Positions 52,109 to 63,019 of a DNA stretch of 64,000 bases are shown in pieces. A program made the translations under genes and the position numbers. Source of the stretch: Chloracidobacterium sp. (GTDB lineage Bacteria > Acidobacteriota > Blastocatellia > Pyrinomonadales > Pyrinomonadaceae); the NCBI GenBank assembly GCA_016706275.1, contig JADJJY010000005.1:22746-86745 (forward strand), given 5' to 3'. The notes beneath the pieces were generated by a model. The model saw only the letters and a program-made list of their open reading frames with translations, was not told the origin of the DNA and did not search any database. Numbering within the stretch: position 1 is the first letter of the stretch; each line of letters starts with the position of its first letter.

Positions 52109-53185
52109 TTATAGACGGTATTTTACGTGTAATTGCCTTAATTCTGCTTCCTCATTATCAACGTTTTGGAGCCGCATTGTCACGTCAGCGGTCATATCCA
52201 ATTTTGCGTTGTCCCCCTGCACCAATTGCCGATAACCCGCCGCTGCGATCATCGCCGCATTGTCTGTCGATAGATGTTTTGACGGAAAATATACCGGCAG
52301 TCCCAGCCGTTTTCCCGCGTCCTCGGCGGCAGATATGAGAGCGAGATTACAAGCCACGCCACCGGCTACGATGAGCGTTTTTGGCTGCAGTTCATCTGCG
52401 AGTTTTTCGAGGGTGCCAACAAGGGCATGTACTACCGCCGCCTGAAAACTCGCAGCGAGATCCTTGATCTCTTGCGACGGCTCGTCGCCGTTAGTCATCG
52501 GAGCAATTCCATTTTCCCGTATATATCTCGCAACCGCCGTCTTTAGGCCGCTAAAACTCAGATCCGGACGCCCATCGGAGATCTTTGCTTTTGGAAATTT
52601 TACGCCGCTTGTGTCGCCCAGCAACGCGAGTTTCTCGATTATTGGGCCACCCGGATAGCCGAGGCCGAGCATCTTCGCAACCTTGTCAAAAGCCTCGCCC
52701 GCCGCGTCATCACGGGTTCGCGACACTACCTTATATTGTCCTTCTTCGGGTATGTGAAAGATGTTCGTGTGGCCACCCGATACGATCAGTCCAAGAGCCG
52801 GGTATTCGACTGGCGGATTTTCGAACGCAACAGAATAAACGTGGCCCTCAATATGATTAACACCGACAATAGGTATTCCGAGCGAATACGCAAGCGATTT
52901 TGCATAGCAAACCCCAACCAGCAACGATCCGATCAATCCAGGTCCCTGCGTCACCGCGATGGCGTCGATATCAGAAAATGAAATTCCTGCCTGAGCGATG
53001 GCCGCGGCGACGATCGGCTCGATCTTTTCGAGATGTTCCCGTGACGCAAGTTCAGGCACAACGCCGCCCCATGGTTTATGCATCTCGATCTGCGAAGCGA
53101 TCACCGACGACACGATCTCACGCCCGTCACGCACTACCGCCGCAGCCGTCTCATCGCACGAACTTTCGATGCCTAAAATAAGCAT
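52109..53185 (-). CDS. tsaD: tRNA N6-adenosine threonylcarbamoyltransferase TsaD
   Basis: Makes t6A37 in ANN-decoding tRNAs with TsaB/C/E. 358 residues. Starts MLILGIESSCDETAAAVVRD; the metal-binding HIEGHVYS pair of His is at ~residue 112, and the ATP-site segments VSGGHTNI and VAGGVACN follow. Single essential gene here, without its partners nearby. Confidence 0.96.
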   Translation of the reverse strand: MLILGIESSCDETAAAVVRDGREIVSSVIASQIEMHKPWGGVVPELASREHLEKIEPIVAAAIAQAGISFSDIDAIAVTQGPGLIGSLLVGVCYAKSLAYSLGIPIVGVNHIEGHVYSVAFENPPVEYPALGLIVSGGHTNIFHIPEEGQYKVVSRTRDDAAGEAFDKVAKMLGLGYPGGPIIEKLALLGDTSGVKFPKAKISDGRPDLSFSGLKTAVARYIRENGIAPMTNGDEPSQEIKDLAASFQAAVVHALVGTLEKLADELQPKTLIVAGGVACNLALISAAEDAGKRLGLPVYFPSKHLSTDNAAMIAAAGYRQLVQGDNAKLDMTADVTMRLQNVDNEEAELRQLHVKYRL

Positions 53186-53336
53186 GTCTATAGGTTATCA
53201 GATGGTAGACGCGAAAGGAGTTCGAATCACGGAAAAGGAAATCAGGCCACGATAGATACCATCTTGACTTGCACACTAGTTTGGGTATAAATATGAGCGT
53301 TGGTTAACAAAATCGATCTGACCACTGGAGGTATTA

Positions 53337-53738
53337 ATGGGACGTAAAATTCTGGCTGTCGTCGTCGCTCTGATCGTATCGTTTGGCATTATGATGATCG
53401 TCGAAATGATCAATACGTTAGTTGTCATGCCGCCAAGCGCCGAGATCATGGAAGACTCGGTAAGGCTTCGCGATTTTATGGCAAATGTGCCTCCGCTCGG
53501 CTATGTGATCGTGCTCATTGGCTATTTTCTCGCCTCGTTCGCCGGTGGCTTTATCGTTACAAAGATGAGTCGTCAGGTTTCCCAAGGCATCACGTTACCG
53601 GTGGTCGTCGGGACTTTCCTAACTCTCGGCATGATCGGCAATATCTTTATGTTGCCGGGCCAGCCAATGTGGTTCATCGTTATCGGCTTACTGATGTTTA
53701 TTACTATTACGTTATTTGGCCATCGCCTTGCTCGTTAA
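53337..53738 (+). CDS. Four-helix membrane protein of unknown function
   Basis: 133 residues with four predicted transmembrane segments (about 5-28, 53-75, 85-108 and 112-130) linked by short loops; MIVEMINTLVVMPPSAEIME lies after the first helix. GGAGGT precedes the ATG. I do not recognise the family. Its stop overlaps that of the convergent peptidase gene. Confidence 0.75.
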   Translation: MGRKILAVVVALIVSFGIMMIVEMINTLVVMPPSAEIMEDSVRLRDFMANVPPLGYVIVLIGYFLASFAGGFIVTKMSRQVSQGITLPVVVGTFLTLGMIGNIFMLPGQPMWFIVIGLLMFITITLFGHRLAR

Positions 53739-54730
53739 GGTTTCTTACCTTCGTTCCATGCGGGTTTGAATTTTGAATTTATCAGCCACTGCACCGGTTT
53801 GACCATCGAGTTGATCGAGCGCGTCATGTGGCTAAAGTCGATCGTCTTTACCTCGTCGCTCGCCTTGTGATAGTCGGTGTGCAGCCCAAAGCTCGACACG
53901 GTGTGGGCTATAATTCCGGCCTTTGCAAGCTGAATATTATCCGAGCGGAAGAAAAAGTTTTGGTCAGGATGCGGATCTTGCACAAGCTTTGCCCCGCGTT
54001 TCGCAAGCTCCGGCCCGAGGTTTGAGCGTTCATACCCGGTCAACCATAGTTCCTCAGCCTTAACTTTCGCGTCCGGCCGTCCGATCATCTCAAACTCAAG
54101 ATTCGCGACTAGTTTCTCTTTCGGAAACGGCATATTGTTGACGAAATATGTCGCCCCATAACCACCCGCTTCCTCCGAGCCAAAGCAAACAAAATAAACC
54201 GTCCGCTTAGGACGCTTGCCACTGCCAAGCACCCGAGCAAGTTCCAACACAGCGACAGAACCTGACGCATCGTCATCGGCACCGTTAAATATCTTGTCAT
54301 CGCCGGGAGCATTGTCGCGAACACCGAGATGATCGAGGTGCGATGTTAGCAAGATGACCTCCGACGCTAAATACCTATCGCTACCAGTGATCTTACCCAT
54401 CGCGTTCCACGTCTTGCCTTCAACCCCGGTTCGCCGCGACTTAAAAGGCACGGTCTGCACATATGTCTGCTTCCCGTCCGGCCCCATCTCACCCGCGGGC
54501 TCTAGGCCAAACTGCATGAACTGAGATCCGATATATTCGGCTGCGATCCGCTCGAACATCGTCCCGCTGCCGCGTCCCTGCATCGCATCGCCGGCAAGAA
54601 AGTTCATCTCCGCTCGAACATTCGTTTCGCTGATCGTCAATTTGCAGCTCGATTGAGCAAGGCTAAATATGTTCGCCGCCAGCAACAGAGCAGCGACGGC
54701 AATCGTTCGTTTGAAATAATTGTGTTTCAT
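53735..54730 (-). CDS. Secreted M28-family aminopeptidase-like protein
   Basis: 331 residues, signal peptide (residues 1-26, ending in FSLAQSS). Zinc ligands of the M28 fold are visible: His and Asp in SHLDHLGVRDN, Asp in NGADDDASGSVAVL, Glu-Glu in FGSEEAGGYG, Asp/His later at HTVSSFGLHTDYHKA. Probably exported peptidase. Divergent from the next gene, whose ATG lies well inside; convergent with the four-helix protein. Confidence 0.9.
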   Translation of the reverse strand: MKHNYFKRTIAVAALLLAANIFSLAQSSCKLTISETNVRAEMNFLAGDAMQGRGSGTMFERIAAEYIGSQFMQFGLEPAGEMGPDGKQTYVQTVPFKSRRTGVEGKTWNAMGKITGSDRYLASEVILLTSHLDHLGVRDNAPGDDKIFNGADDDASGSVAVLELARVLGSGKRPKRTVYFVCFGSEEAGGYGATYFVNNMPFPKEKLVANLEFEMIGRPDAKVKAEELWLTGYERSNLGPELAKRGAKLVQDPHPDQNFFFRSDNIQLAKAGIIAHTVSSFGLHTDYHKASDEVKTIDFSHMTRSINSMVKPVQWLINSKFKPAWNEGKKP

Positions 54731-54878
54731 AGTTAGTTTATTTAACGCAGTTCCCTACAATTTTGTTTTGCAATTCGTGATCTATTTTCTGATCCTAACC
54801 GTATACATCCAGAGCTTCGACAACCTTGTATTCGATAGTGCATCTAAGACTGTAAAAATGTTTCGGGATCCGGTAATT

Positions 54879-56057
54879 ATGTTAAAACAAACGAGATCAT
54901 TTGTGGTTTGTGCGTTCGCACATTTTCTCTTGATGTTTGCAGGCTTAATATCCTGTAGTTCTGCCAACGCTCAGCCGCAGCTTGTCGCGAGCGTCGCCCA
55001 TGCGCGATACAAGATCAGCTCTACCGTCTTAAACGAAGAACGAACAATCCTCGTCCGCGTACCGGCGGATTATGAACGCGGCATTAGCCGATATCCCGTC
55101 GTCTACATGCTTGACGCTCATCCACCGCAAAACGCAGTGATGGCGGCGATCATCGAACAGCAAGCCTGGAGCGGGATGATGCCTGAGATGATCCTCGTCG
55201 GCATCCAAAATACCGATCGTTCGCGCGATCTGACGCCGACCGACGACGGCAAAGGCGGAAATGTCGGCGGCGGGCCGAAATTCCTGCAGTTCATCGAAAC
55301 CGAAGTCATACCTCTTGTAGAAAAAAATTATCGCACCCAGCCCTACCGGATATTCGCGGGACATTCGCTCGGCGGGTTATTTGCGATGTATGCGTTTATT
55401 TCGCGGCCCGAGCTATTTAACGCCTACATCGCGGCAAGTCCTGCTCTGGCGTATGACGACAGTTACGTCATCAAACGTACCGAAGAGATCCTCAAGCAAG
55501 ATAAAAAGTGGAACAAGACATTCTTTTTCGCCGTCGGAGATGAGCCGACATATCTCAAAGCCTTTAACGCTCTACAGGATCTGCTCAAACGATCAAAGCC
55601 CAAAGACCTAGAATACGAATTTCGGCAATTCAAAGATGAAAATCACGGCTCCGTCGTTTTGCCTGGGTATTATGCGGGTATGCGAAAGATCTTCGCGGGC
55701 TGGCAGCCAAAGGGCGGAACCGTCGGGGAACTGCAAAGTCATTACAAAAAGCTATCTGACCGGTTCGGATACAGGATACCGATCCCTGAGACAACTCTAA
55801 ATCAAATGGGATATCAGTTGCTCAAGGCAAATCGAATCGCCGAAGCGATCGAGGCATTCAAAACAAACGTTGAAAGTTATCCGTACGCGGCAAATTGCTA
55901 TGACAGCCTCGCGGCCGGATATGAAAAGAACGGCGACCTAAAACTAGCAAAGGAAAACTACGAGAAAGCTTACAGACTGGCCGAAGCTCATGGCGAGGCC
56001 GATCTTGCCAAGTCGGCAAAGGCTAATTTCGAACGCGTTTCGGCGAAGGTAAAATAA
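54879..56057 (+). CDS. Secreted esterase-D-like alpha/beta hydrolase with C-terminal TPR-like helices
   Basis: About 392 residues from the ATG at 54879 (MLKQTRSFVVCAFAHFLLMF), whose lipobox-like GLISC hints at a lipoprotein; the ATG at 54858 is also possible. The hydrolase core has PVVYMLDAHPPQ near the oxyanion region, nucleophile Ser in FAGHSLGGLFAMYAF and His in KDENHGSVV, as in the esterase D/enterochelin-esterase family. After residue ~290 come TPR-like helices (YDSLAAGYEKNGDLKLAKEN). Substrate unknown. Confidence 0.82.
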   Translation: MLKQTRSFVVCAFAHFLLMFAGLISCSSANAQPQLVASVAHARYKISSTVLNEERTILVRVPADYERGISRYPVVYMLDAHPPQNAVMAAIIEQQAWSGMMPEMILVGIQNTDRSRDLTPTDDGKGGNVGGGPKFLQFIETEVIPLVEKNYRTQPYRIFAGHSLGGLFAMYAFISRPELFNAYIAASPALAYDDSYVIKRTEEILKQDKKWNKTFFFAVGDEPTYLKAFNALQDLLKRSKPKDLEYEFRQFKDENHGSVVLPGYYAGMRKIFAGWQPKGGTVGELQSHYKKLSDRFGYRIPIPETTLNQMGYQLLKANRIAEAIEAFKTNVESYPYAANCYDSLAAGYEKNGDLKLAKENYEKAYRLAEAHGEADLAKSAKANFERVSAKVK

Positions 56058-56064
56058 TCCGACG

Positions 56065-57802
56065 TTAATTCAGCTTGTAATACCGCCAATTAGCCTTGTA
56101 GTCCCGCGTCAGTTTTTGGTTCGTCAGCGCGGCCCGCACCATTTCGACCGGGATCGGGCCTTCTTTTAGAATGGCATCGTGGAATTGCCTGTCAGTCATC
56201 TTTTTCGAATCGACCAAGTCGCGATGCATCTGGTGAAATTGAAGCCCGCCCATCATATACGCGATCTGATACAGCGGGCCGTAATCTCCCGAGAACGACC
56301 GCCGCACTTCGCCAAGTGCGTTGTCGCGTTCGTGCCCGACCTTGTTTACCAGCAGATCGACGCATTGCTCGGGCGTCCAGTTGCCGAGGTGAAAGTTTAG
56401 GCTAAAGATAATGCGTGCCGCACGGTGCGAACGCCAAAACAACGCTCCGATCTTGTCCTCAGGCGTCTTGCTAAATCCTCTGTCCCACAATAGAAACTCC
56501 CAATACAACGCCCAACCCTCGGTGTTGAACGGAGTGCGAAAATCACCGCGATATGCACGGTGACGCTGTGCCATAAACCCTTGCAGGTGATGGCCGGGAA
56601 TTAATTCGTGATGCGTTACGGCTCGGGCAAAATGCGGGTTGTTGCCGCGCATAGACATCATCTTTTGCTCGTGCGTCATGCCGTCGGTCGGATACGACAC
56701 GAGTATCGTCTCGCCGCCTAAGAAAAATGGCGCGACGAGCTGCCGCTCGGGCGTCATCATCTCCATCCGCCAACCGTCTCGTGCGATCTTTGGCACGGTC
56801 ACGAGATCGTTCTTTTCGACATACTCGATCGCCTCGTATGCGAGCTTTTGATCAGTTCGGGCTGTTTGCCGGGTTCGACGTATTTCTGTTTCACGGCCTC
56901 GATGGCCTTCACATAATCGTCGCCGTAGCCCATCTCACGCGACGCTTTCTTAAACTCGGTGATGCACCATTCAAATTCCTTATTGGCGATCTCGATCAGC
57001 TCCTCCGGCGTGTACGGGATCATCTCGAACTCAAGCTCTTGTATCAACGCTTCCCTTCCCGATCGGGTCGCCGATGATCGTCGTCTTATCATCCGCCGCG
57101 ATGCCGACAAGCCGCGAAGTTATAAACCCTGATATTTCGCCAGCGCATCGTCCGCCGCCTTAAACGGCGACTCGCACCACCAGGTGAACGTCGGGTCGTA
57201 CAAATTGTAATAGCCGTACCAACGCCGCAGCGTATTACGCAGCTCGCCGACTGTCCGGGCGGCACGATTGGCAACGGTGCGTTTTGGGCTGGGCATTTCT
57301 TTCTGCTCGAACGACCGCTGCACTGCGGCGATACGTTTCGCAAGGTCATTGAGCAACGCCGCCGACTTTGCCGCATCGATCGGCGTAAGCTGACGCCGAG
57401 CGTCCTCGAGGTCGCTGATCGTCGCCGCAAAGGCATCAGCGACGCCATCTCGGTAAGCTGTGCCTGATACCTCATGGCCTCTTTGTCTTCGTGCTCAAGG
57501 TAATTCTTAAAAAGTATGTAATCGACCTGCTCGTCGTGATTAAGCAAATCAAAGTTCAGCCCCGCCAGCACCCTTAACCCATCCGCGTAAAGCTGTCTAA
57601 ACCTCGCCGACCGCTTTGCCGAAGTCCCCGCCGAATAAAACCGGTTCAGTATCCCGACATCCGCATCAAACCGCTCGATCACTCCACGCAGCCGCGACGG
57701 CGGATCGTTATACCCCGCCAGCTCGTCCCTCTGCCCCACCGCCATCTGGGCAAACATCGACACAACAACACACACGCAAATTAGCTTAGTAATGATTTTC
57801 AT
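56065..57802 (-). pseudogene. DUF885-family secreted protein, multiply frameshifted
   Basis: Reassembles from fragments: signal peptide and start (57802: MKIITKLICVCVVVSMFAQM), then helical domain (NDLAKRIAAVQRSFEQKEMP), then VGIAADDKTTIIGDPIG and EFEMIPYTPEELIEIANKEF, then the C-terminal metallopeptidase-like part with THHELIPGHHLQGFMAQRHR. At least five one-base shifts (near 57440, 57118, 57098, 57057 and 56830) break it. Either a true pseudogene or indel errors in the assembly; nearby genes show similar breaks. Confidence 0.75.
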
Positions 57803-57921
57803 GATCTTGCCTCGTCACTTGTCCCTTTCTCTCAAAATTCTAAACCAATCCGCCGGATTTCAAAATCGCCGTGGAATAGAGAATGCCTCGCGGTGTTATC
57901 ATCGTAGATAAAGGTGCGGAT

Positions 57922-58179
57922 ATGTCGAACTTTGCCGGGGTGATATTTATTGTGCTACTGCTCACGCTTATCGGGAGCGGGGCACTGCTGTTCGTGACCC
58001 TTAAGTATTACTGGGGCGAGCGAGGCAAACCACCCGCCACCGGCGAAGAGCGCCGCCGCCTGCATCAGGAAGAGCTAAAGCTACGTGCCCGCCAGATCGA
58101 ACACGCCCGCCAAAACCCTCCCCCGACCCCGCGATCCAAGTTTTTGGAACAACAGAAAGGTCAGGTGACCACTTACTAA
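57922..58179 (+). CDS. Small single-pass membrane protein
   Basis: 85 residues from the ATG at 57922 (MSNFAGVIFIVLLLTLIGSG), whose first ~25 residues form one membrane helix; then a basic, Glu/Arg-rich helical tail (RRRLHQEELKLRARQIEHAR) and a Pro-rich end. An in-frame start 39 bases upstream exists. Unknown function. Confidence 0.55.
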   Translation: MSNFAGVIFIVLLLTLIGSGALLFVTLKYYWGERGKPPATGEERRRLHQEELKLRARQIEHARQNPPPTPRSKFLEQQKGQVTTY

Positions 58180-58198
58180 CAATCACATGCGATAAGTG

Positions 58199-58677
58199 TT
58201 ACGTACTTGTTCGACGCTTTCGGTCGTAGAACTCTAAAGCAGCGATAGACGTGACTAGCCCGAGAGCAATGACGACGATACGTATGTATTCAAAATTGAC
58301 CCACGTCGTCACTTTTGTCTTGAGTTCGACCGGGTCGAAGTTGGTCGTCGAGCCCATGTAGATATTGATCGGGACAAAGATCATAAAGGTTCCCGCCATT
58401 ACAGCCACCGGAAATGAGTAAGGTAAGCCGGCAAACATACGAACCTTTTTTCGGTCCAGACCGCAATGAATGTTACGAGTGACAGCAAAAGACACCCGAA
58501 CTGGGCGATTGAAAAGAAATGAGACGGCATGCCGATACGGATGAAATCAACGTATCTGACCACATCCGAAACCTCGCCCGACTTCCAGTTCGGGACAAGC
58601 ACCAGCATCTCGTAGATGTGCCCGGTCAGGTGAAAGGAAAGGAATAAAACCGTCGCAAACAGAAGTATTCGCTTCAT
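58199..58677 (-). pseudogene. Small four-helix membrane protein, one frameshift
   Basis: Start at the ATG at 58677 (MKRILLFATVLFLSFHLTGH); a first half with two hydrophobic segments ends in VTFIAVWTEKR, and the second half (AGLPYSFPVAVMAGTFMIFV, IVVIALGLVTSIAALEFYD) is in another frame with a shift near 58450. Overall shape resembles DUF1772-type four-helix proteins. Could be intact in the cell if the shift is an assembly error. Confidence 0.55.
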
Positions 58678-58779
58678 AGCAGTTGGCATCTCCTCGGTTG
58701 AGTAATATGTATTAGCGCAGGTCTTTATAGCACTTATCGCTCATATTAATCAATCAGATACAACTGCGGGCAAGTAGCG

Positions 58780-59954
58780 TCAGATCTCACCCAAAAAACT
58801 CACGCCGTCGGCGATCCTTACACCAAAATTCTCGGCGATGGTTTGGCCGATGTCCGAAAGCGACTGGCGTGTGCCGAGTTGGACACCCGCGGCGGCTGTT
58901 TTGCCGTAAACGAGCAGCGGGACGTATTCGCGGGTGTGGTCGGAGCCGGGATAGCTCGGGTCGTTGCCGTGGTCGGCGGTCATTATGAGCAAGTCGTCGT
59001 CGTTTAGAGCGTCGATGATCTCAGGCAAGCGAGCGTCAAAGTGTTCGAGAGCTGTCGCATAGCCCTCAACATCGCGGCGGTGACCGTAGAGCATGTCAAA
59101 ATCCACAAGATTACTGAATATGATGCCGTGTGAGTCGTCGTTAAGGGCCTGGATGGTCACATCGATGATCTGATCGTTGTTCTTTGCGGTCAGATCCTCG
59201 GTCACGCCCATCCCGTCGTAGATCGAAGCGATCTTGCCGATGCAGACAACGTCGAGCCCGGCGTCTTTGAGCAGCGGCAGCAGGTTCCCGCTTGGCGGCG
59301 GCACTGCGTAATCGTGACGATTCTCGGTGCGTTTGAAATTGTCAGCGGTTGAGCCTAGGAACGGACGAGCGATGACACGTGCGACCTCGTCGTCGCCGTT
59401 CAGGATATTACGAGCGATCTCGCAGATCTCATAAAGACGGTCGATAGGCACGATCTCTTCGTGGGCCGCGATCTGAAAGACCGAGTCCGCCGATGTGTAA
59501 ACGATCGGCTTGCCCGTGCGAATATGTTCTTCGCCGAGGTCTTTGATAATTTCGGTCCCGCTCGCCGGCACGTTGCCCAGCACGCCGGGCACGTTAGCCT
59601 GTCGGACGAACTCATCGATTATACGAGGCGGAAACCCATCGGGAAACTTTGGAAAACCTGTTTCAAGATTATCCCGGCCATTTCCCAATGCCCCGTCGTC
59701 GTATCCTTGCCGTCAGATTTGAGCGTGCATTTACCGTATGAGCCGGTCGGATGGTCAACACCCGCGAGTCCCTTCAAAGGAGTGATGTTCCCCAAACCTA
59801 GTGCCCGTAAATTTGGAACATTAACGGTCCGTGATTCAAATATATGCCCGAGCGTATTCGACCCGGCATCACCCCAAGCCGCCGCATCCGGCATCTCGCC
59901 GATCCCCGCCGAATCCAAAACAATTAAACAAACGCGTCCAAACTTTCTTGTCAT
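58780..59954 (-). CDS. deoB: Phosphopentomutase, one apparent frameshift
   Basis: Interconverts (deoxy)ribose 1- and 5-phosphate. ATG at 59954 gives MTRKFGRVCLIVLDSAGIGE with the nucleophile-site Asp region; the first ~95 codons run to GHWEMAGI, then a one-base shift near 59670 joins LETGFPKFPDGFPPRIIDEF and the rest, including NLVDFDMLYGHRRDVEGYA and MTADHGNDPSYPGSDHTRE. The enzyme feeds DeoC. Since all motifs are intact on both sides, a sequencing indel is likely. Confidence 0.9.
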
Positions 59955-60025
59955 AATATTTATTTTACTCGCCAACTAAACATCTTGCCAATGTCACGAC
60001 ATCTCAGCTAACATCGTTAATAACA

Positions 60026-61371
60026 ATGACCGACATTAACCGCCGTAATTTTCTAAGAAGCTCGCTTGCAGGCGGTGCATTTCTTGGGTTCACGGGTCTG
60101 ATCAACCGCCTCGATCGATTCAACGCCTACGGTGCCGACGCATTCTCGACAGAAAAGTCGTTGTTTGGCCCCGCTGCTGCCAACTGCGTCAGCAAACACA
60201 GGCGAAACATTTCTCTCACTGCCCGCGGGATTTCAATATAACGTCATCGGGCGTGCCGGTTCGCTGATGTCGAACGGTATGCCAACACCAACGCTGCACG
60301 ACGGCATGGCTGCATTTCCGTATCGCGGTTTTCCTAACTCGTTGGCTCTTATTCGAAACCACGAAAATAGTGGTTTTGCCGGCTCCGGCGGAGCCGTCAC
60401 AGGCACAACACCATATGACGCGAACGCAGCGGGCGGTACGACTACGCTAATTGTCGATAAACAAACGCGGCTCGTAGTGAATACGTTCCCAAGTCTCTCC
60501 GGGACGGTTCGGAATTGTGGCGGCGGGCCAACACCATGGAACACTTGGATCAGCTGCGAAGAAACACCCGTCGGAACCCTGGGCGGTTTGGCAAAACCAC
60601 ATGGTTACTGCTTTGAAGTTGGTCGGCGGCTACGTGGACAGCCGGTTGCGCTAAAACAAATGGGTAGATTCCGCCATGAGGCTGTGGCGGTTGACGCCGC
60701 GTCTGGAAATGTCTATTTGACCGAAGACAATACGCCCGCCGGGTTTTATCGTTACATTCCCAATGTTAGAGGCCAACTCGCTCTTGGGGGAAGTCTGCAA
60801 ATGCTTGCCGTCACTGGACGTCCGAATGCCGACCTCAGGACCGGACAAACCTTGAACGCATCGATCCCCGTCGAATGGGTAAATATCGCAGACCCCGATC
60901 CCGCGTTGGCCGATACGGATGCGGCTGCAGTTTACCTGCAGGGTGCGGCTCTTGGTGGAGCAAAGTTTACCAGGCTTGAGGGATGCTTCGCCAACGCTGG
61001 AACTATCGACTTCACCTCGACAAATGGCGGCAATCAGGACTGGGACAAGTTTGGCGTTACACCCAGGAGCAGATCCGGCACGCGGAACGCTCGCTCTGAT
61101 CTTTGAATCGCCGAGCTCAGCGGTACTAGATTTCCCCGATAATATATGTTTCGGCCCGCAAAACAATATGTATATCTGTGAGGACGGTAGCGTCGATAAC
61201 TATGTCCGCGTTCTGTCACCAAATGGATCGCTGTCAGATTTCGCAAAGAACATAGTGCCCGGATACGAAAGTTATGAATTTGCCGGCTGCACATTTAGCC
61301 CCGATGGGGCGACGTTGTTTGTTAATATTCAAACGCCCGGACTGACGCTAGCGATCTGGGGAAATTTCTAG
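60026..61371 (+). pseudogene. PhoX/DUF839-like Tat-exported protein, frameshifted
   Basis: Twin-Arg start NRRNFLRSSLAGGAFLGFTG, then after a shift near 60195 the body with TTTLIVDKQTRLVVNTFPSL, GGGPTPWNTWISCEETPVGT, DAASGNVYLTEDNTPAGFYR and, after more shifts near 61045-61080, SSAVLDFPDNICFGPQNNMY and FAGCTFSPDGATLFVNIQTP. These are hallmarks of DUF839/PhoX-type calcium-iron phosphatases. At least three indels. Intact protein possible if errors are corrected. Confidence 0.8.
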
Positions 61372-61372
61372 T

Positions 61373-62455
61373 TTACCGGTGCGGTATATCCTCGCGGGCA
61401 CGAACGGTGGTGCCTTTCGGCAATCCCGTAACCTCGACCTTTATCTTTCGATAAGTTCCGTCGCGTTTGTCGTTCGACGGGTAATAGCCAAGCGTGTATT
61501 TGGTCCCGATCTCATCTGCGACACTTTTGAACGCATTTCGTGCCTCGCTCAGATCCGCAACCGGAAACACCTTACCACCGGAGTTTTTTGCAAGTTCATT
61601 CATCTCAGCATCGGCGATCTCATACAGTTTTTTGCTGATAGCAAGCCGCTCAAACTCGCCAAGGCCGCAAAAATCAACCGCCTTTTCCATCTTCGCTTTT
61701 GGGTTAAAGCTCTTGTAATAGCGGCGGATCTGGGCCTGCGAGAAACGTGTTGCCGCTCTGCAGTCGCCGAGCAGATTTGACTCAAAATACTCGCGGGTAT
61801 CGACCTTGATAAAAAACGAGATAATACCGATCTGTCCGAGTTCTTCTTTAACGGTCGCAAAACCCTCGGCACTGGTCGAATCGACGCCGTCCGTCAGCGC
61901 GACGAGCGCCCGCCGCCCACGAAACTCGTCCTTTGGTTTGTCGCGAAAGACCTTTTCGATCACCTGTATCAACGAATCGTAATAGGGCGTGCCGTTGCTC
62001 GTCTTTAGGTTGTCGATCGCACCGCCGAGCATCGCGCGGTCGCTCGTCAGCCCGATCAGGATCTCGCTCACCGCAAAAGCCTCGGTGCTCGTACGGCTGG
62101 TATTAAACGCAACGATGGAAACCCGGTCGCCCGGCCTCAGCCCCGCAATAAAGCTTTTCGCCGCCCGCTGTATCAGATACAGATCGTTACGTGTCGAACC
62201 GGATGTATCGAGCAACAGAGCGACTTCGAACGGAGCCGCAGTGGCTGAGAAATCGATCGTTTCCTGCCGCTTGCCGTCTTCATAGACTATGAAATTGGAC
62301 TTTGTGAGGCCGCGTAAAGGCAGACCGTTTGCGGAACTTACCGCGATCGGCACATCGACAAGCTGAGTGTCGACGCGAATGACCTCGTCTTGCGCGACCG
62401 CCATAGCCGTCGCCCCAAACAAAACCGTTAAGATCAAAAACATCTTTGCCGTCAC
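61373..62455 (-). CDS. Secreted VWA-domain protein (second copy)
   Basis: 360 residues from a GTG at 62455, seven bases after AGAGG; longer starts lack a ribosome-binding site. Signal peptide KMFLILTVLFGATAMAVAQ, then VDTQLVDVPIAVSSANGLPL, and a VWA domain with MIDAS DTSGS, GTPYYD and TDGVDS. The C-terminal YTLGYYPSNDKRDGTYRKIK is shared by the VWFA-related proteins of this lineage. Intact, unlike its neighbours; paralogue of 30325-32070. Confidence 0.87.
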   Translation of the reverse strand: MTAKMFLILTVLFGATAMAVAQDEVIRVDTQLVDVPIAVSSANGLPLRGLTKSNFIVYEDGKRQETIDFSATAAPFEVALLLDTSGSTRNDLYLIQRAAKSFIAGLRPGDRVSIVAFNTSRTSTEAFAVSEILIGLTSDRAMLGGAIDNLKTSNGTPYYDSLIQVIEKVFRDKPKDEFRGRRALVALTDGVDSTSAEGFATVKEELGQIGIISFFIKVDTREYFESNLLGDCRAATRFSQAQIRRYYKSFNPKAKMEKAVDFCGLGEFERLAISKKLYEIADAEMNELAKNSGGKVFPVADLSEARNAFKSVADEIGTKYTLGYYPSNDKRDGTYRKIKVEVTGLPKGTTVRAREDIPHR

Positions 62456-62571
62456 AGTAATACCTCTGAGTATTAGCAATTGTAACAAAATCGATACAGT
62501 TAACTGCATAAATTTAAATTAGAAAAGGCCGGAACTAATGCCCCGGCCTCTACTACTCAGTTTGCGTCTGC

Positions 62572-62897
62572 TTAGACGTATTTTTCGATCACCTTTGCGA
62601 TCGCTTCTCGTGAAACCGCTCCGACAATGCGTTCTACTTCCTGCCCGCCCTTAAAGAGGACAAGCGTCGGAATACCGCGAATGCCGTATTGCTGCGGCAC
62701 GTTGAGGTTTTCATCAACGTTCATCTTAAAGATGCTCGCCTTGCCTTCATACTCCTCGGCGACCGCTTCGACCGATGGAGCGATCATGCGGCAAGGCCCG
62801 CACCATTCGGCCCAAAAATCGACCAAAACCGGTTTATCCGAACCCAGAACGTCCGTCTCAAACGCTGTATCTGTTACTTCTTTGCAAAATTTCCCAT
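62572..62897 (-). CDS. trxA: Thioredoxin, one apparent frameshift near the start
   Basis: Active site WAEWCGPCRMIAP and cis-Pro GIRGIPTLVLF are intact. The ATG at 62897 has AAGGAG before it and gives MGNFAK, but the next codon is TAA after AAG-AAG; adding one A in the short A-run at about 62880 restores VTDTAFETDVLGSDKPVLVD. Most likely a missed A in the assembly. Confidence 0.9.
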
Positions 62898-63019
62898 TAT
62901 AGCTCCTTAAAATTGTCTGCGGCCTATCGCCGCAAATTTGTGTTTATATTAACTTTTCATCAACCGTTTACCAAGCCGATCTTTCGATCGATGGTGAGCG
63001 CAGCCAGTGGCCATATGCA